From positions 1 through 12,108 of the forward strand of contig JAGWRJ010000266.1 of NCBI GenBank assembly GCA_028869725.1: a DNA stretch of 12,108 bases. The letters run 5' to 3'. This document shows, one piece after another, positions 1 through 6,831 of this stretch. Under the pieces are notes generated by a model, which had not been told where the DNA came from, made no database searches, and saw only the letters and a list, made by a program, of their open reading frames with translations. Both the position numbers and the translations under genes were made by a program. Position 1 is the first letter of the stretch. Every line of letters begins with the position of its first letter. Source of the DNA: Alphaproteobacteria bacterium. Lineage in GTDB: Bacteria > Pseudomonadota > Alphaproteobacteria > Micropepsales > Micropepsaceae.

Positions 1-248
1 ACGATGCTGTTGCGAACAATGTTCTGGAACCGTGCGGCACCACCGCCAGCTATCCCAATCTCTTCAGAATCGCTGCCAAGATCGAGGCGAACAAGTCCGC
101 CAAAGCTCAGGCAGGTGGCATGACAGTTTCGATTTGGGATGCGTCGGCATGCATGAACGACATGAATGGCGCGCTGAAGCAATTAATGTCCGACGCAGTC
201 AAGTATTACAAGGCCACATACAAGGCCCGTCCTGCTCCAAAGCTTTGA
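1..248 (+). CDS. C-terminal part of an unrecognised protein (5' end outside window)
   Basis: The frame beginning at base 3 is open from the window edge to TGA at 246-248 and encodes about 81 residues. Its start lies upstream of the window. The visible part is mixed polar and hydrophobic, with two cysteines, an alanine/lysine-rich helical segment (RIAAKIEANKSAKAQ) and a second likely helix near the end (ALKQLMSDAVKYYKATYK). I do not recognise the family. The following gene starts 25 bases downstream on the same strand, so the two may be co-transcribed. The reading rests on the uninterrupted frame, ordinary coding composition and the close downstream gene. It could be a periplasmic protein like its neighbours, but the N-terminus that would show this is missing. 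Confidence 0.6.
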   Translation, partial: DAVANNVLEPCGTTASYPNLFRIAAKIEANKSAKAQAGGMTVSIWDASACMNDMNGALKQLMSDAVKYYKATYKARPAPKL

Positions 249-273
249 ACCTACCCTGACATGAGGTCGTGTC

Positions 274-831
274 ATGATGCTGCATGATAACATCGCGCTC
301 CACTCGGGCCAGAGTGGAATGCCATGCTTCTTGAGACGCGCGCGCGCATGGCTACGTGTTCGGCGCTGGGCGAGATTCATTCTCACCACTGCAGCCAGTA
401 CCGGCATGGTGGCGATGCCGGCCAGCGCAGGCCTGCATGCTCCTGGGAGCGGCCAGATCGCCTTCTATGGCGACATTGGCAATATCGTCAGCGAGAACAA
501 TCCGCTTCTTGTGCGACCATCTACCCTCCTGCTGGCAGAGGACGGATCCGTCGCGCTCATTCATCTGCAATGGACCGGCTGGGGTACGAGCCGCGCTCTG
601 GCGACCGGCGTGTGGAGCGCAAGTAGCTGCAGTCCGAGCTGCGCCACGGGCACGCTCACGAACAGGCCGGCGCGCCTGATGCTGTCGCGGCCGGGCGTCG
701 TGGGCGGCCACCGCGTGTATCGCTGCTTCCAGATTACTCCCCCTCACCCGCAGCGGGATATTGAAGACCATGCCTGCATCCGTGGGCAGGGAGGCGATGG
801 ATATGAACCGGTCTCCGCACCAACACGATAA
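274..831 (+). CDS. Small exported protein of unknown function
   Basis: This encodes 185 residues. Residues 21-34 are arginine-rich, then comes a hydrophobic stretch (35-50) ending in ASA near residue 52, a plausible signal-peptide cleavage site. The mature part contains YGDIGNIVSENNP (65-77), RPSTLLLAEDGS (81-92), LQWTGWGTSRA (98-108) and VYRCF (148-152), with cysteines at 119, 123, 151 and 168 that could form two disulfides. From memory the block around RPST, TGWG and YRCF resembles a family of exported proteins common in actinobacteria. I have no function for it. The start at 274 is supported by TGAGG at 262-266. ATG 277 and ATG 319 are alternatives that keep the signal peptide. The last 15 or so residues look unstructured. 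Confidence 0.62.
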   Translation: MMLHDNIALHSGQSGMPCFLRRARAWLRVRRWARFILTTAASTGMVAMPASAGLHAPGSGQIAFYGDIGNIVSENNPLLVRPSTLLLAEDGSVALIHLQWTGWGTSRALATGVWSASSCSPSCATGTLTNRPARLMLSRPGVVGGHRVYRCFQITPPHPQRDIEDHACIRGQGGDGYEPVSAPTR

Positions 832-901
832 CGCGCATGAGGCTGCCTCAGGTGCGAACGCGATGATGAACCCAGCCATGCCAAAGCACAGGAGGAGAAT
901 C

Positions 902-1705
902 ATGAACGTACATAAAGCGGCCCTGGGTTTCCTGGCGGTTGCATCATTCTGCGCAAGTTCAAGCTTCGCCAAGCCGAACACGTGGACCATGATACAGACG
1001 GGCAAACCCTTTGTGGCGTCCTACCCCGGTGCTTCCCTTGATATTATCGGCATCAAGCTCGGCATGAGCGTCGGCGACGTGGAAAAGGTGCTCACTTCCC
1101 ATTATCACACGCCGCCGCAGTCCCAGATGACGACAATGCCCGTTGATTACAGAACCATTTTCATGAATTCACAGAACTACACCCGTTCGCTTACATTCCG
1201 CAGCAAGTGTCAGCAGTTCTCTTCCAGTAAGTGTGACATTATCTGGGTATATTTCGGAACTCCAGCGACGGGAAACTCTGTAATCAAGGTGACGCGACAG
1301 CTCAGCTATCATCAAGGAACCGGCCCTACCGTCCAGCAAAGTTACGCCACCCTCGACAAGAAATACGGACCGGAATCAGCGCCAAGTCGCACCGACAACG
1401 GATCGACGCTTTATTGGGTTTTTGGAAAGCGCGGACATGTGAGTTCGTGTCCAAACAAAGATTGCAGCTGCGGCTATAATGAAATGCACATGGTGCCGAA
1501 GAACCTTGTGTCGCAGGATGAGCTTGTATGTGTTATGGCGAGCTTTTCCGGCAAGGATTATTCCGTAACCATACGAAGCCCCGCCGCTGAATATGTGGAT
1601 GAGTTGGCGGCAAAAAGGGAGGTTCAGGGGGTTGGGATTGCGGCGTATAAAAAGGAAGTCCAGGCGCATACTCCCCCAAAGCGGGTGATGACGCCAAAAT
1701 TCTGA
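902..1705 (+). CDS. Exported cysteine-containing protein of unknown function
   Basis: This encodes 267 residues. The start at 902 is chosen because GGAGG (891-895) sits 6 bases upstream and the N-terminus is then a standard signal peptide (hydrophobic 6-19, likely cleavage after SFA at 21-23). The same frame is open further upstream, to an ATG at 761, but that would bury the signal sequence and overlap the previous gene. In the mature protein, residues 47-65 (LDIIGIKLGMSVGDVEKVL) resemble the short helix motif common in small periplasmic or outer-membrane-associated proteins. There are six cysteines (103, 111, 183, 188, 190, 210), three of them clustered in SSCPNKDCSCG. The tail from about 231 is charged and probably helical. 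I do not recognise the family. Its base composition is less GC-rich than that of the rest of the window. Confidence 0.75.
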   Translation: MNVHKAALGFLAVASFCASSSFAKPNTWTMIQTGKPFVASYPGASLDIIGIKLGMSVGDVEKVLTSHYHTPPQSQMTTMPVDYRTIFMNSQNYTRSLTFRSKCQQFSSSKCDIIWVYFGTPATGNSVIKVTRQLSYHQGTGPTVQQSYATLDKKYGPESAPSRTDNGSTLYWVFGKRGHVSSCPNKDCSCGYNEMHMVPKNLVSQDELVCVMASFSGKDYSVTIRSPAAEYVDELAAKREVQGVGIAAYKKEVQAHTPPKRVMTPKF

Positions 1706-1794
1706 AAAGCGTGGCCCTTTCGCCGGCGCCAACCAGTCTGACGCGCGAATAGAGCACCGTCGTCTGTCATTGCGGCCAGATGATTACCTCCACG

Positions 1795-1825
1795 CAATCT
1801 GCCGCGCACGCAAAGCGGTGGATTG
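1795..1825. repeat. Imperfect inverted repeat downstream of the exported-protein gene
   Basis: The arms are 1795-1805 (CAATCTGCCGC) and 1815-1825 (GCGGTGGATTG), pairing at 9 of 11 positions around a 9-base loop. It lies about 90 bases after the stop at 1705 and about 120 bases before glk. No T-run follows on either strand, so it is a weak terminator candidate. It could equally be an operator for glk. The rest of the 1706-1942 gap shows nothing I can name. Confidence 0.25.
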
Positions 1826-1942
1826 TAACTCCAACATCTGAGTTCCATCGCCCCGATCCTTGTCTGAAGCCGGTGGTTCCTGGCGCGTATCTGCGCCTCG
1901 GTCTTGCCCGATCGACGCACGCATGCAAGCCTGAGGCCGCAA

Positions 1943-2935
1943 ATGGAATCGTCCGCGCTCATGAATGCCTCTACCCCTAAGGCGGTGGTCGGTGATATCG
2001 GCGGCACCAATGCCCGTTTTGCCATTGCCGATCTTTCGACACCCTCCGCGCCGCGAATTTCTGATGTCGCCCACCTGCCGTCGGCCGACTATCCCAGCCT
2101 CGAAGCGGCACTCGCCGACTATCTGGCAGGCCTGCGCACACGTCCGCCCGTGGCGGTACTGGCTGTCGCAGGTCCGGTGGATAACGGCGAGGCAGTCCTC
2201 ACCAATCTTAGCTGGCACGTGCGCAGCTCCGCTCTGGCGGCTCTCGGATTTGCTGCTGTCAGCGTAATCAATGACTTTCGGGCGCTTGCCGCCGCCGCTG
2301 ATGCACTGCAGGAGAGCGATCTGGAGCGCATCGGCCCTCATTTGTCACCACCGAAGGACGCTACCATTGCCCTGGTTGGTGCCGGCACCGGCTTTGGCGC
2401 GGCAGCACTGGTACGCGAGCCGGGCAAGACCATCGCCCTGGCCGGTGAAGGTGGCCACATCGGCTTTTCGCCGGAAGACGACGAGGAGGACGCAATCCTA
2501 CGGGTGCTGCGGGCACGCTTTGGCCGCATCTCAATCGAGCGCATCGTCTCCGGACCAGGCCTTGTCAATCTTTATGCTGCCCTTGCAGACATTCATGGCG
2601 AAGCAAATGATCTCGATGATCCACATGCCATACTCGCCGCTGCAGCGCAGAAGCAGCACCTTGCAACGCGGGCAGTCGAACGTTTCGCCGGCATCTTCGG
2701 TGCCGCAGCCGGCGATGTTGCACTGACATTTGGTGCACGCGGCGGCGTCCTGCTGGCCGGCGGTCTCAGTGAAGCCATGCTCGGAATCCTCAAAGCCGGC
2801 TCCTTTCGACGCCGCTTCGAGGGCAAAGGCAGGCTCGCGCACTTTGTTCGAGCCGTACCGACCCATATGATCAAGCGCGAAGATGCGGCTCTTCTGGGCT
2901 CCGCACGCCTCGCGGAGGCGCTGCACCCACGGTAA
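1943..2935 (+). CDS. glk: Glucokinase
   Basis: Glucokinase phosphorylates glucose to glucose-6-phosphate with ATP in the cytoplasm, feeding the Entner-Doudoroff pathway or glycolysis. The 330 residues match the usual length of the bacterial Glk family (hexokinase/actin-like fold). Visible motifs are the phosphate-binding GDIGGTNARFA (17-27), AGPVDNG (76-82), LTNLSWHV (86-93), VINDF with the likely catalytic aspartate D111, a glycine-rich VGAGTGFGAA segment, GEGGHIGF with the sugar-contacting glutamate and histidine, and ERIVSGPGLVNLY. ATG 1943 is preferred because GAGG (1933-1936) is 6 bases upstream. ATG 1961 is a possible internal alternative, and a TTG at 1904 would only add an untypical extension. 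It is transcribed alone towards the DUF1365 gene, and their 3' ends overlap by 65 bases. Confidence 0.95.
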   Translation: MESSALMNASTPKAVVGDIGGTNARFAIADLSTPSAPRISDVAHLPSADYPSLEAALADYLAGLRTRPPVAVLAVAGPVDNGEAVLTNLSWHVRSSALAALGFAAVSVINDFRALAAAADALQESDLERIGPHLSPPKDATIALVGAGTGFGAAALVREPGKTIALAGEGGHIGFSPEDDEEDAILRVLRARFGRISIERIVSGPGLVNLYAALADIHGEANDLDDPHAILAAAAQKQHLATRAVERFAGIFGAAAGDVALTFGARGGVLLAGGLSEAMLGILKAGSFRRRFEGKGRLAHFVRAVPTHMIKREDAALLGSARLAEALHPR

Positions 2936-3680
2936 GACTTTGCACCGGCGGCTCAGGATGGTGGCGCACGGAGATACCCTTGCGCCATAGCCTGAGGGCC
3001 TCAAGATGAATTCCACCCCAGACCTTCAGCCCGAGAAACGGAAAGGCCATCACTGCCTTCAGGAGTTCACGATCGTTCAGCGGATGATGCTTTGCGACGA
3101 ATGAGGTCGCGATCAGCGTTCCGGCCTCGTCCTCACCTCTGATCGCAAGGCGCAGGACCTCGTGCGGCCGCCACACTTCGAACCGATAGCGCATGGCCAT
3201 GTCGAGAAAGGGCGAGACAAAGAAACGCTTGTCGATTTGCTGCCGTATGGGTTCGGCGTCGTCCGTCACGGGCAACAGATAGGAGTGACGCTCGCCAAAG
3301 GTATTGTGAACCTCGTAAAGCACCGCGGCGAGACGATTGTCGCGGTGATGACAGTAGTAGACGGTCAACGGATTGAAGGCGTAGCCGAACACCCGTGGCA
3401 TGAACAGCATGCGAATCGGCCCACCCTCCCAATTTAGTCCGGACGCACGAAGACGGGCTCCAACCTGCAGGCACAGCGGCGTTTCACTGCCATCACCGTG
3501 GTCACGCTGACGCAGGCAAAGGATGTTGAAGCGGTCGACCGCAAACAACCTCAGCTGGCGTGCAATTGCCTCGAGCTGGTCGAGTTCCAGCAGCAGCATG
3601 AATACCGAATAGCGTAAGGCATGGCGTTTGGGCCGCTGGCGCAGATGGCGCACCTCACCACGATAGAGTGCACTGCTCAT
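2871..3680 (-). CDS. DUF1365 family protein, probable lipid-modification partner
   Basis: This encodes 269 residues. DUF1365 hallmarks are present in order: an N-terminal LYRGEVRHLRQRPKRHALRY (5-24), FMPRVFGYAFNPLTVYYC (93-110), YEVHNTFGERHSYLLP (122-137), and KRFFVSPFLDMAMRYRF (151-167). The family is found beside CFA-type methyltransferases and FAD amine-oxidase-like proteins. As I recall, a homologue in R. sphaeroides takes part in furan fatty acid synthesis, possibly as the oxygen-inserting enzyme. The conserved histidines could bind a metal, but that is inference. Its ATG overlaps the stop of the upstream FAD gene (ATGA at 3677-3680), indicating translational coupling. The frame is open back to 3740, but the family alignment begins at this ATG. 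The last 25 or so residues (245-269) are proline-rich, go beyond the usual family end and are encoded opposite the 3' end of glk. Confidence 0.9.
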   Translation of the reverse strand: MSSALYRGEVRHLRQRPKRHALRYSVFMLLLELDQLEAIARQLRLFAVDRFNILCLRQRDHGDGSETPLCLQVGARLRASGLNWEGGPIRMLFMPRVFGYAFNPLTVYYCHHRDNRLAAVLYEVHNTFGERHSYLLPVTDDAEPIRQQIDKRFFVSPFLDMAMRYRFEVWRPHEVLRLAIRGEDEAGTLIATSFVAKHHPLNDRELLKAVMAFPFLGLKVWGGIHLEALRLWRKGISVRHHPEPPVQSLTVGAAPPRGVRSPEEPHLRA

Positions 3681-4996
3681 GCCTGTTCCAGATTGGTTGC
3701 CGATACGAAGATCCGGTCCGAAGGATTTTCGATCTGCCATGGCCGGCGTACTCCGCCCATCTGTTCTGCTGCGGCCAGACCTGACTGCAAGCCGTCCTCA
3801 TGGAAGCCCGCGCCAAAATGGGCTCCTGCAAACCAGACATTACCACGGCCCTGCAGCGACCAGATACGCCGCTGTGCCGCAATCGCCGCCCGATCGAACA
3901 GCGGATGATCAAAGACTTCACTGGCAAGAATGGAGCCCGACCTGGGCGGCCGCACCGGATTGAGGGTGACAAAAATATCGCCGCCCTCCAGTCCTTCCAG
4001 GCGGTTCATCCAGTAGCTGAGACAATGCCCTCCATTGCCGTCAGCGATGTAGTTCCAGCTCGACCACACGGCGCGCCGCTTCGGCATCAGACGGCTGTCG
4101 CGATGCAGAACTGCAAGATTGCGGGTATAGCAAAATGCACCAAGGAGCGCCCGTTCAGCCGCGCTCGGAGCCTCGAGAAGGCTGAGGGCGGTATCGGCAT
4201 GGGTCGCGACAAGCACGCGATCATGGCGCACGGTCCTGCCGTTGAGGAGTGCAAGATCGACACCGTGCTCGCTGCGCCGCAGGCTCTTGACTCCCGCGTT
4301 CAGCTGCACCTGGATCGGTCGGTCCGACAGAAGCCGCGACACATAACTGCGCGCGCCTCCTTCGACGGTGCGCCATTGTGGGCGGCCGCGCAGGCGCAGC
4401 AAGCCATGATTGTCGCAAAAGCGAAGAAAGGCAGCGGCGGGATAGGCGCCTACCTCCTCGGTCGGTGTGGACCAGATCGCAGCCGCCTGCGGCAGGATGT
4501 GGCGATCGCAGAATGTCCGCGAATAGCCCTTGCGTTCGAGATACTCCCTCAGACTTGTTCCCTCGCGCTCCAGGCGGGCAATGTCACCTGGTGCGTGGCG
4601 ATAAAAGTGCAGGATATCGCCGATCATGCGCCAGAAATCGGGGCGGACAAGATTCGTGCGCTGGGCGAAGAGACCACCAAGACCGGTGCCGGAATATTCG
4701 AAGCCGGGCATCGACACGGCAAAGGACATGTCTGACGGGCGGGTCGGCACGCCAAGGCGCGTGAAGAGCGCGGTAAGATTGGGATAAGTGCGTTCGTTGT
4801 AGACGATAAAGCCCATGTCGACAGCAAGGCTGCGCCCTGCAAAAGGCACGTCCACAGTGCAGCTATGGCCGCCAGCCCGCTCACCGGCCTCGTAGAGCGT
4901 AACCCGGTGCCGCTCGGCCAGCAGCCAGGCCGCCGCGAGCCCGGAAATTCCTGCCCCGATCACGGCAATATTCTTAGGCGGAAGGGCTTGGCTCAC
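3677..4996 (-). CDS. FAD-dependent amine-oxidase-like oxidoreductase (COG2907 type)
   Basis: This encodes 439 residues. It starts with an FAD-binding Rossmann motif, AVIGAGISGLAAAWLLAE (11-28), with the ribose-binding glutamate E36 and GERAGGHS (38-45). FAD-contacting segments follow at about 59-72 (VDMGFIVYNERTYP) and at the C-terminus, GNVWFAGAHFGAGFHEDGLQSG (385-406). This is the flavin oxidoreductase family found beside CFA-type methyltransferases, and a related domain is fused to the N-terminus of plant cyclopropane synthases. A role in desaturating or oxidising a methylated phospholipid acyl chain is inferred from that context. The start is GTG (4996-4994), with GAGAGG at 5007-5002 five bases upstream. 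A sigma-type promoter at 5051-5022 would give a leader of only about 20 bases. It is the first gene of a two-gene operon with the DUF1365 gene. Confidence 0.9.
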   Translation of the reverse strand: MSQALPPKNIAVIGAGISGLAAAWLLAERHRVTLYEAGERAGGHSCTVDVPFAGRSLAVDMGFIVYNERTYPNLTALFTRLGVPTRPSDMSFAVSMPGFEYSGTGLGGLFAQRTNLVRPDFWRMIGDILHFYRHAPGDIARLEREGTSLREYLERKGYSRTFCDRHILPQAAAIWSTPTEEVGAYPAAAFLRFCDNHGLLRLRGRPQWRTVEGGARSYVSRLLSDRPIQVQLNAGVKSLRRSEHGVDLALLNGRTVRHDRVLVATHADTALSLLEAPSAAERALLGAFCYTRNLAVLHRDSRLMPKRRAVWSSWNYIADGNGGHCLSYWMNRLEGLEGGDIFVTLNPVRPPRSGSILASEVFDHPLFDRAAIAAQRRIWSLQGRGNVWFAGAHFGAGFHEDGLQSGLAAAEQMGGVRRPWQIENPSDRIFVSATNLEQA

Positions 4997-5021
4997 CAGG
5001 GCCTCTCACGGTTAAATGGAT

Positions 5022-5051
5022 CCGATACGCCCCACCGCCAGCGGCAGATCA
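5022..5051 (-). promoter_or_regulatory. Putative ECF11-type promoter of the FAD/DUF1365 operon
   Basis: Reading leftwards, TGATCT (5051-5046) is followed by exactly 18 bases and TATCGG (5027-5022). The -35 box agrees with the TGATC core known for RpoE/ChrR-type sigma factors. Transcription would begin near 5015, about 20 bases before the GTG start and just ahead of the ribosome-binding site. The -35 box lies 13 bases from that of the divergent sigma-gene promoter. Confidence 0.6.
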
Positions 5052-5064
5052 TGGCCCGGTCAGG

Positions 5065-5094
5065 TGATCCGCAGGCGGCGCGGCATCGTAACAG
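5065..5094 (+). promoter_or_regulatory. Putative autoregulated ECF11-type promoter of the sigma/anti-sigma operon
   Basis: TGATCC (5065-5070), 18 bases, then TAACAG (5089-5094). This closely matches the R. sphaeroides RpoE promoter type (TGATCC followed by a TAAGA-like -10 box), as I recall it. The predicted transcript start near 5100 leaves about 90 bases before the preferred ATG at 5190. It would make the sigma factor activate its own synthesis. Confidence 0.68.
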
Positions 5095-5189
5095 AGGTCA
5101 TGAATGTCGTTCTGGTCAGCTCCTCTGCACCCCCTGGTGCACGTCGCGTCCGCCGCAGCACCGCGGCACGGGCGCGGCCAGGTGTGAGC

Positions 5190-5768
5190 ATGGCGATCGC
5201 GCCAGCCGTTCCGGACGTCGATCATGCCGCCAGCATCCTGGCGATTGCGGCCCGGCGCGATCGTACCGCCTTTTCCGGACTGTTCACCTATTTTGCTCCC
5301 CGTGTGAAGACCTATCTGCTGCGCCTTGGTGCGAGCCCAGCCCTGGCCGAAGAACTGGCCCAGGAGACCATGCTGACAGTGTGGCGCAAAGCCGGTCTTT
5401 ATGATCCGGCACGCGCCGGCGCTTCGACCTGGATCTTCACCATCGCGCGCAATCTGCGCCTTGACGCCGCGCGCAGCGATAAGCGTCGGCAGGCCCTCGG
5501 TGATGCACTCGAAGCTCCTGATCCCGAACCCGGTCCCGATGCGATCGTGGCCGCAGACCAGCGGGAGGTGCGCCTGCGCGCAGCAATCGTGGATCTGCCT
5601 CCCGAACAGGCCGAAGTCATCCGCCACGCCTTTTTTCACGACAAGGCCCATGCCGAGATTTCTGCCGAACTGGGCATTCCTCTTGGTACGGTCAAGTCGC
5701 GACTGCGCCTGGCCATCAACCGTCTGCGCCAGGCAATGGGCGATCTGACACTGGGGGATCTGAAATGA
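5190..5768 (+). CDS. rpoE: ECF sigma factor, RpoE/ChrR (ECF11) type
   Basis: This encodes 192 residues. It directs RNA polymerase to stress promoters and is probably held inactive by the ChrR-like protein encoded next. Region 2 spans about 25-95: FAPRVKTYLLRLGA (35-48) and ELAQETMLTVWRKA (55-68), then WIFTIARNLRLDAAR (81-95) at the -10 recognition surface. A variable linker of acidic and proline residues (104-125) leads to region 4 (about 128-184), with a helix-turn-helix ISAELGIPLGTVKSRLRLAINRLRQA (157-182). ATG 5190 gives the usual ECF length. The frame is open upstream, and ATG 5100 would add 30 arginine/alanine-rich residues lying directly at the predicted transcript start. The stop overlaps the anti-sigma start (ATGA at 5765-5768). 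Assignment to ECF11 rests on the ChrR partner and the promoter motif as well as the sequence. Confidence 0.92.
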   Translation: MAIAPAVPDVDHAASILAIAARRDRTAFSGLFTYFAPRVKTYLLRLGASPALAEELAQETMLTVWRKAGLYDPARAGASTWIFTIARNLRLDAARSDKRRQALGDALEAPDPEPGPDAIVAADQREVRLRAAIVDLPPEQAEVIRHAFFHDKAHAEISAELGIPLGTVKSRLRLAINRLRQAMGDLTLGDLK

Positions 5769-6352
5769 CGATCCGCCATCACCCGCATGAACTGCATCTG
5801 ACACAGCTTGCCGCCGGCCTGCTCGATCCGGCACTTGGGCTGGTGGTCCAGGCCCACGTTGATCGCTGCCCGAGCTGCGAAGCAGATATCGAAGTCCTGA
5901 CCGCGACTGGCGGTGTTCTGCTCGAGGATCTGCCGCCCACCGCACTTGGCGAAGAGGCCCTTGCCCATACCCTCGCCCGCATCGATGCGCCGGAGCCGGT
6001 ATTCCCTGCTTTACCATCGCTGCGCCGACACAGGATCGCAGGCGGTATCTGGTACCGGCCCCTTTATCACGGCGCCAACGGCGCGCGGGCATATGAGCTG
6101 AATGTGCCGGCAGGCCGGCAGATGCCAGAGCACAGCCACAGCGGACAGGAATGGGTCTGCGTCCTGCAGGGCAGCTTCGCGGACAGTACTGGGCGCTATG
6201 GCGAAGGTGACTTCGTCGAATGCGGTGCGGAGATTGAACACAGCCCCAAGGCCGATGCCGACGAGGATTGCCTGTGCCTCATTGCCAGTACCGGTCCGAT
6301 GCGCATGCGTGGCCTTGTCCCTCGTGCCTTCCAGCTCTTTCTGCGGCTCTAG
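5765..6352 (+). CDS. chrR: ChrR-like zinc-binding cupin anti-sigma factor
   Basis: This encodes 195 residues. It is predicted to bind and inhibit the adjacent sigma factor until an oxidative signal releases it. The N-terminal zinc anti-sigma domain has H6, H31, C35 and C38 (HVDRCPSC), the same spacing as the zinc ligands of R. sphaeroides ChrR. The C-terminal cupin (about 95-180) keeps a metal-binding set H123, H125, E129 (PEHSHSGQEW) and H159 (EIEHSP), so both metal sites look intact. In R. sphaeroides the N-terminal domain inhibits RpoE and the cupin is needed for the singlet-oxygen response. The ribosome-binding site GGGGGA (5753-5757 plus A5758) lies in the end of the sigma gene, and the two genes overlap by 4 bases. 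A separate promoter follows in the 68-base gap to the next gene. Confidence 0.93.
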   Translation: MTIRHHPHELHLTQLAAGLLDPALGLVVQAHVDRCPSCEADIEVLTATGGVLLEDLPPTALGEEALAHTLARIDAPEPVFPALPSLRRHRIAGGIWYRPLYHGANGARAYELNVPAGRQMPEHSHSGQEWVCVLQGSFADSTGRYGEGDFVECGAEIEHSPKADADEDCLCLIASTGPMRMRGLVPRAFQLFLRL

Positions 6353-6365
6353 GTGGCTGCCTGCA

Positions 6366-6395
6366 TGATCCGACCGGAGCTGGCCAGCGTATCCC
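6366..6395 (+). promoter_or_regulatory. Putative ECF11-type promoter of the DUF2177/methyltransferase operon
   Basis: TGATCC (6366-6371), 18 bases, then TATCCC (6390-6395), in the short gap after the anti-sigma gene. Transcription would begin near 6402, just before GGAG (6406-6409) and about 20 bases before the ATG at 6421. Spacer and box pattern equal those of the two promoters at 5022-5094. Confidence 0.62.
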
Positions 6396-6420
6396 GGCCG
6401 TCTTTGGAGCGTAAGCACTC

Positions 6421-6831
6421 ATGAGCAGATGGGCTATCGGATACGGTGCAACCGCATTTGCCTTCCTCGTCCTTGACGGCATCTGGCTCAGTGCTGCGGC
6501 ACCGACACTTTATCGCTCAGCTCTCGGACCGCTGCTGTCGCAGCGTATCCAGGCTCTTCCGGCCGTGGCCTTCTACCTCATATATGTAGCGGGTATTGTC
6601 GGCCTTGCAGTCGCACCGGCGTTGGCGATGACAAATCCCCTTGCTCCCGTGGCTCTGGGCGCCGGACTGGGCTTTGTGGCCTACGCCACCTATGACCTCA
6701 CCAACCTTGCCACGCTTGCCGGCTGGCCCGCGCGCATTGCGATCCTCGATATGGGCTGGGGTACAATTGCGACCGCGCTTGCGGCCCTGGCGGGATTTTT
6801 GGCCATGACCCATCTGGCACCGCTGTCATGA
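6421..6831 (+). CDS. DUF2177 integral membrane protein
   Basis: This encodes 136 residues with four predicted membrane spans (about 4-26, 47-69, 75-95 and 107-132). DUF2177 hallmarks are visible: LDGIWL (18-23), the YDLTNLATLAGWP block (91-103) and ILDMGWG (108-114). The family's biochemical role is unknown. Its genes are often found with CFA-type methyltransferases and ECF sigma factors, which suggests a membrane function linked to lipid modification, for example helping the methyltransferase reach its phospholipid, but this is inference. GGAG at 6406-6409 is 11 bases before the ATG, slightly far but usable. The stop overlaps the methyltransferase start (ATGA at 6828-6831), so translation of the two is probably coupled. 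Confidence 0.85.
   Translation: MSRWAIGYGATAFAFLVLDGIWLSAAAPTLYRSALGPLLSQRIQALPAVAFYLIYVAGIVGLAVAPALAMTNPLAPVALGAGLGFVAYATYDLTNLATLAGWPARIAILDMGWGTIATALAALAGFLAMTHLAPLS

Noticed and set aside
761..901. Extended N-terminus of the gene ending at 1705
   Set aside because: It would bury a clean signal peptide and overlap the preceding gene by 71 bases, while GGAGG sits correctly before ATG 902.
352..1005. Reverse-strand open frame overlapping the first two complete forward genes
   Set aside because: It crosses two forward genes that have signal peptides and ribosome-binding sites; there is no recognisable product.
3800..4735. Open frame of 311 codons on the forward strand
   Set aside because: It lies wholly opposite the well-supported FAD oxidoreductase gene and its translation shows no recognisable family; long antisense frames are expected in GC-rich codons.
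5049..6092. Open frame of 347 codons on the reverse strand across the sigma and anti-sigma genes
   Set aside because: It is opposite two genes with clear family motifs and its translation has no recognisable domain.
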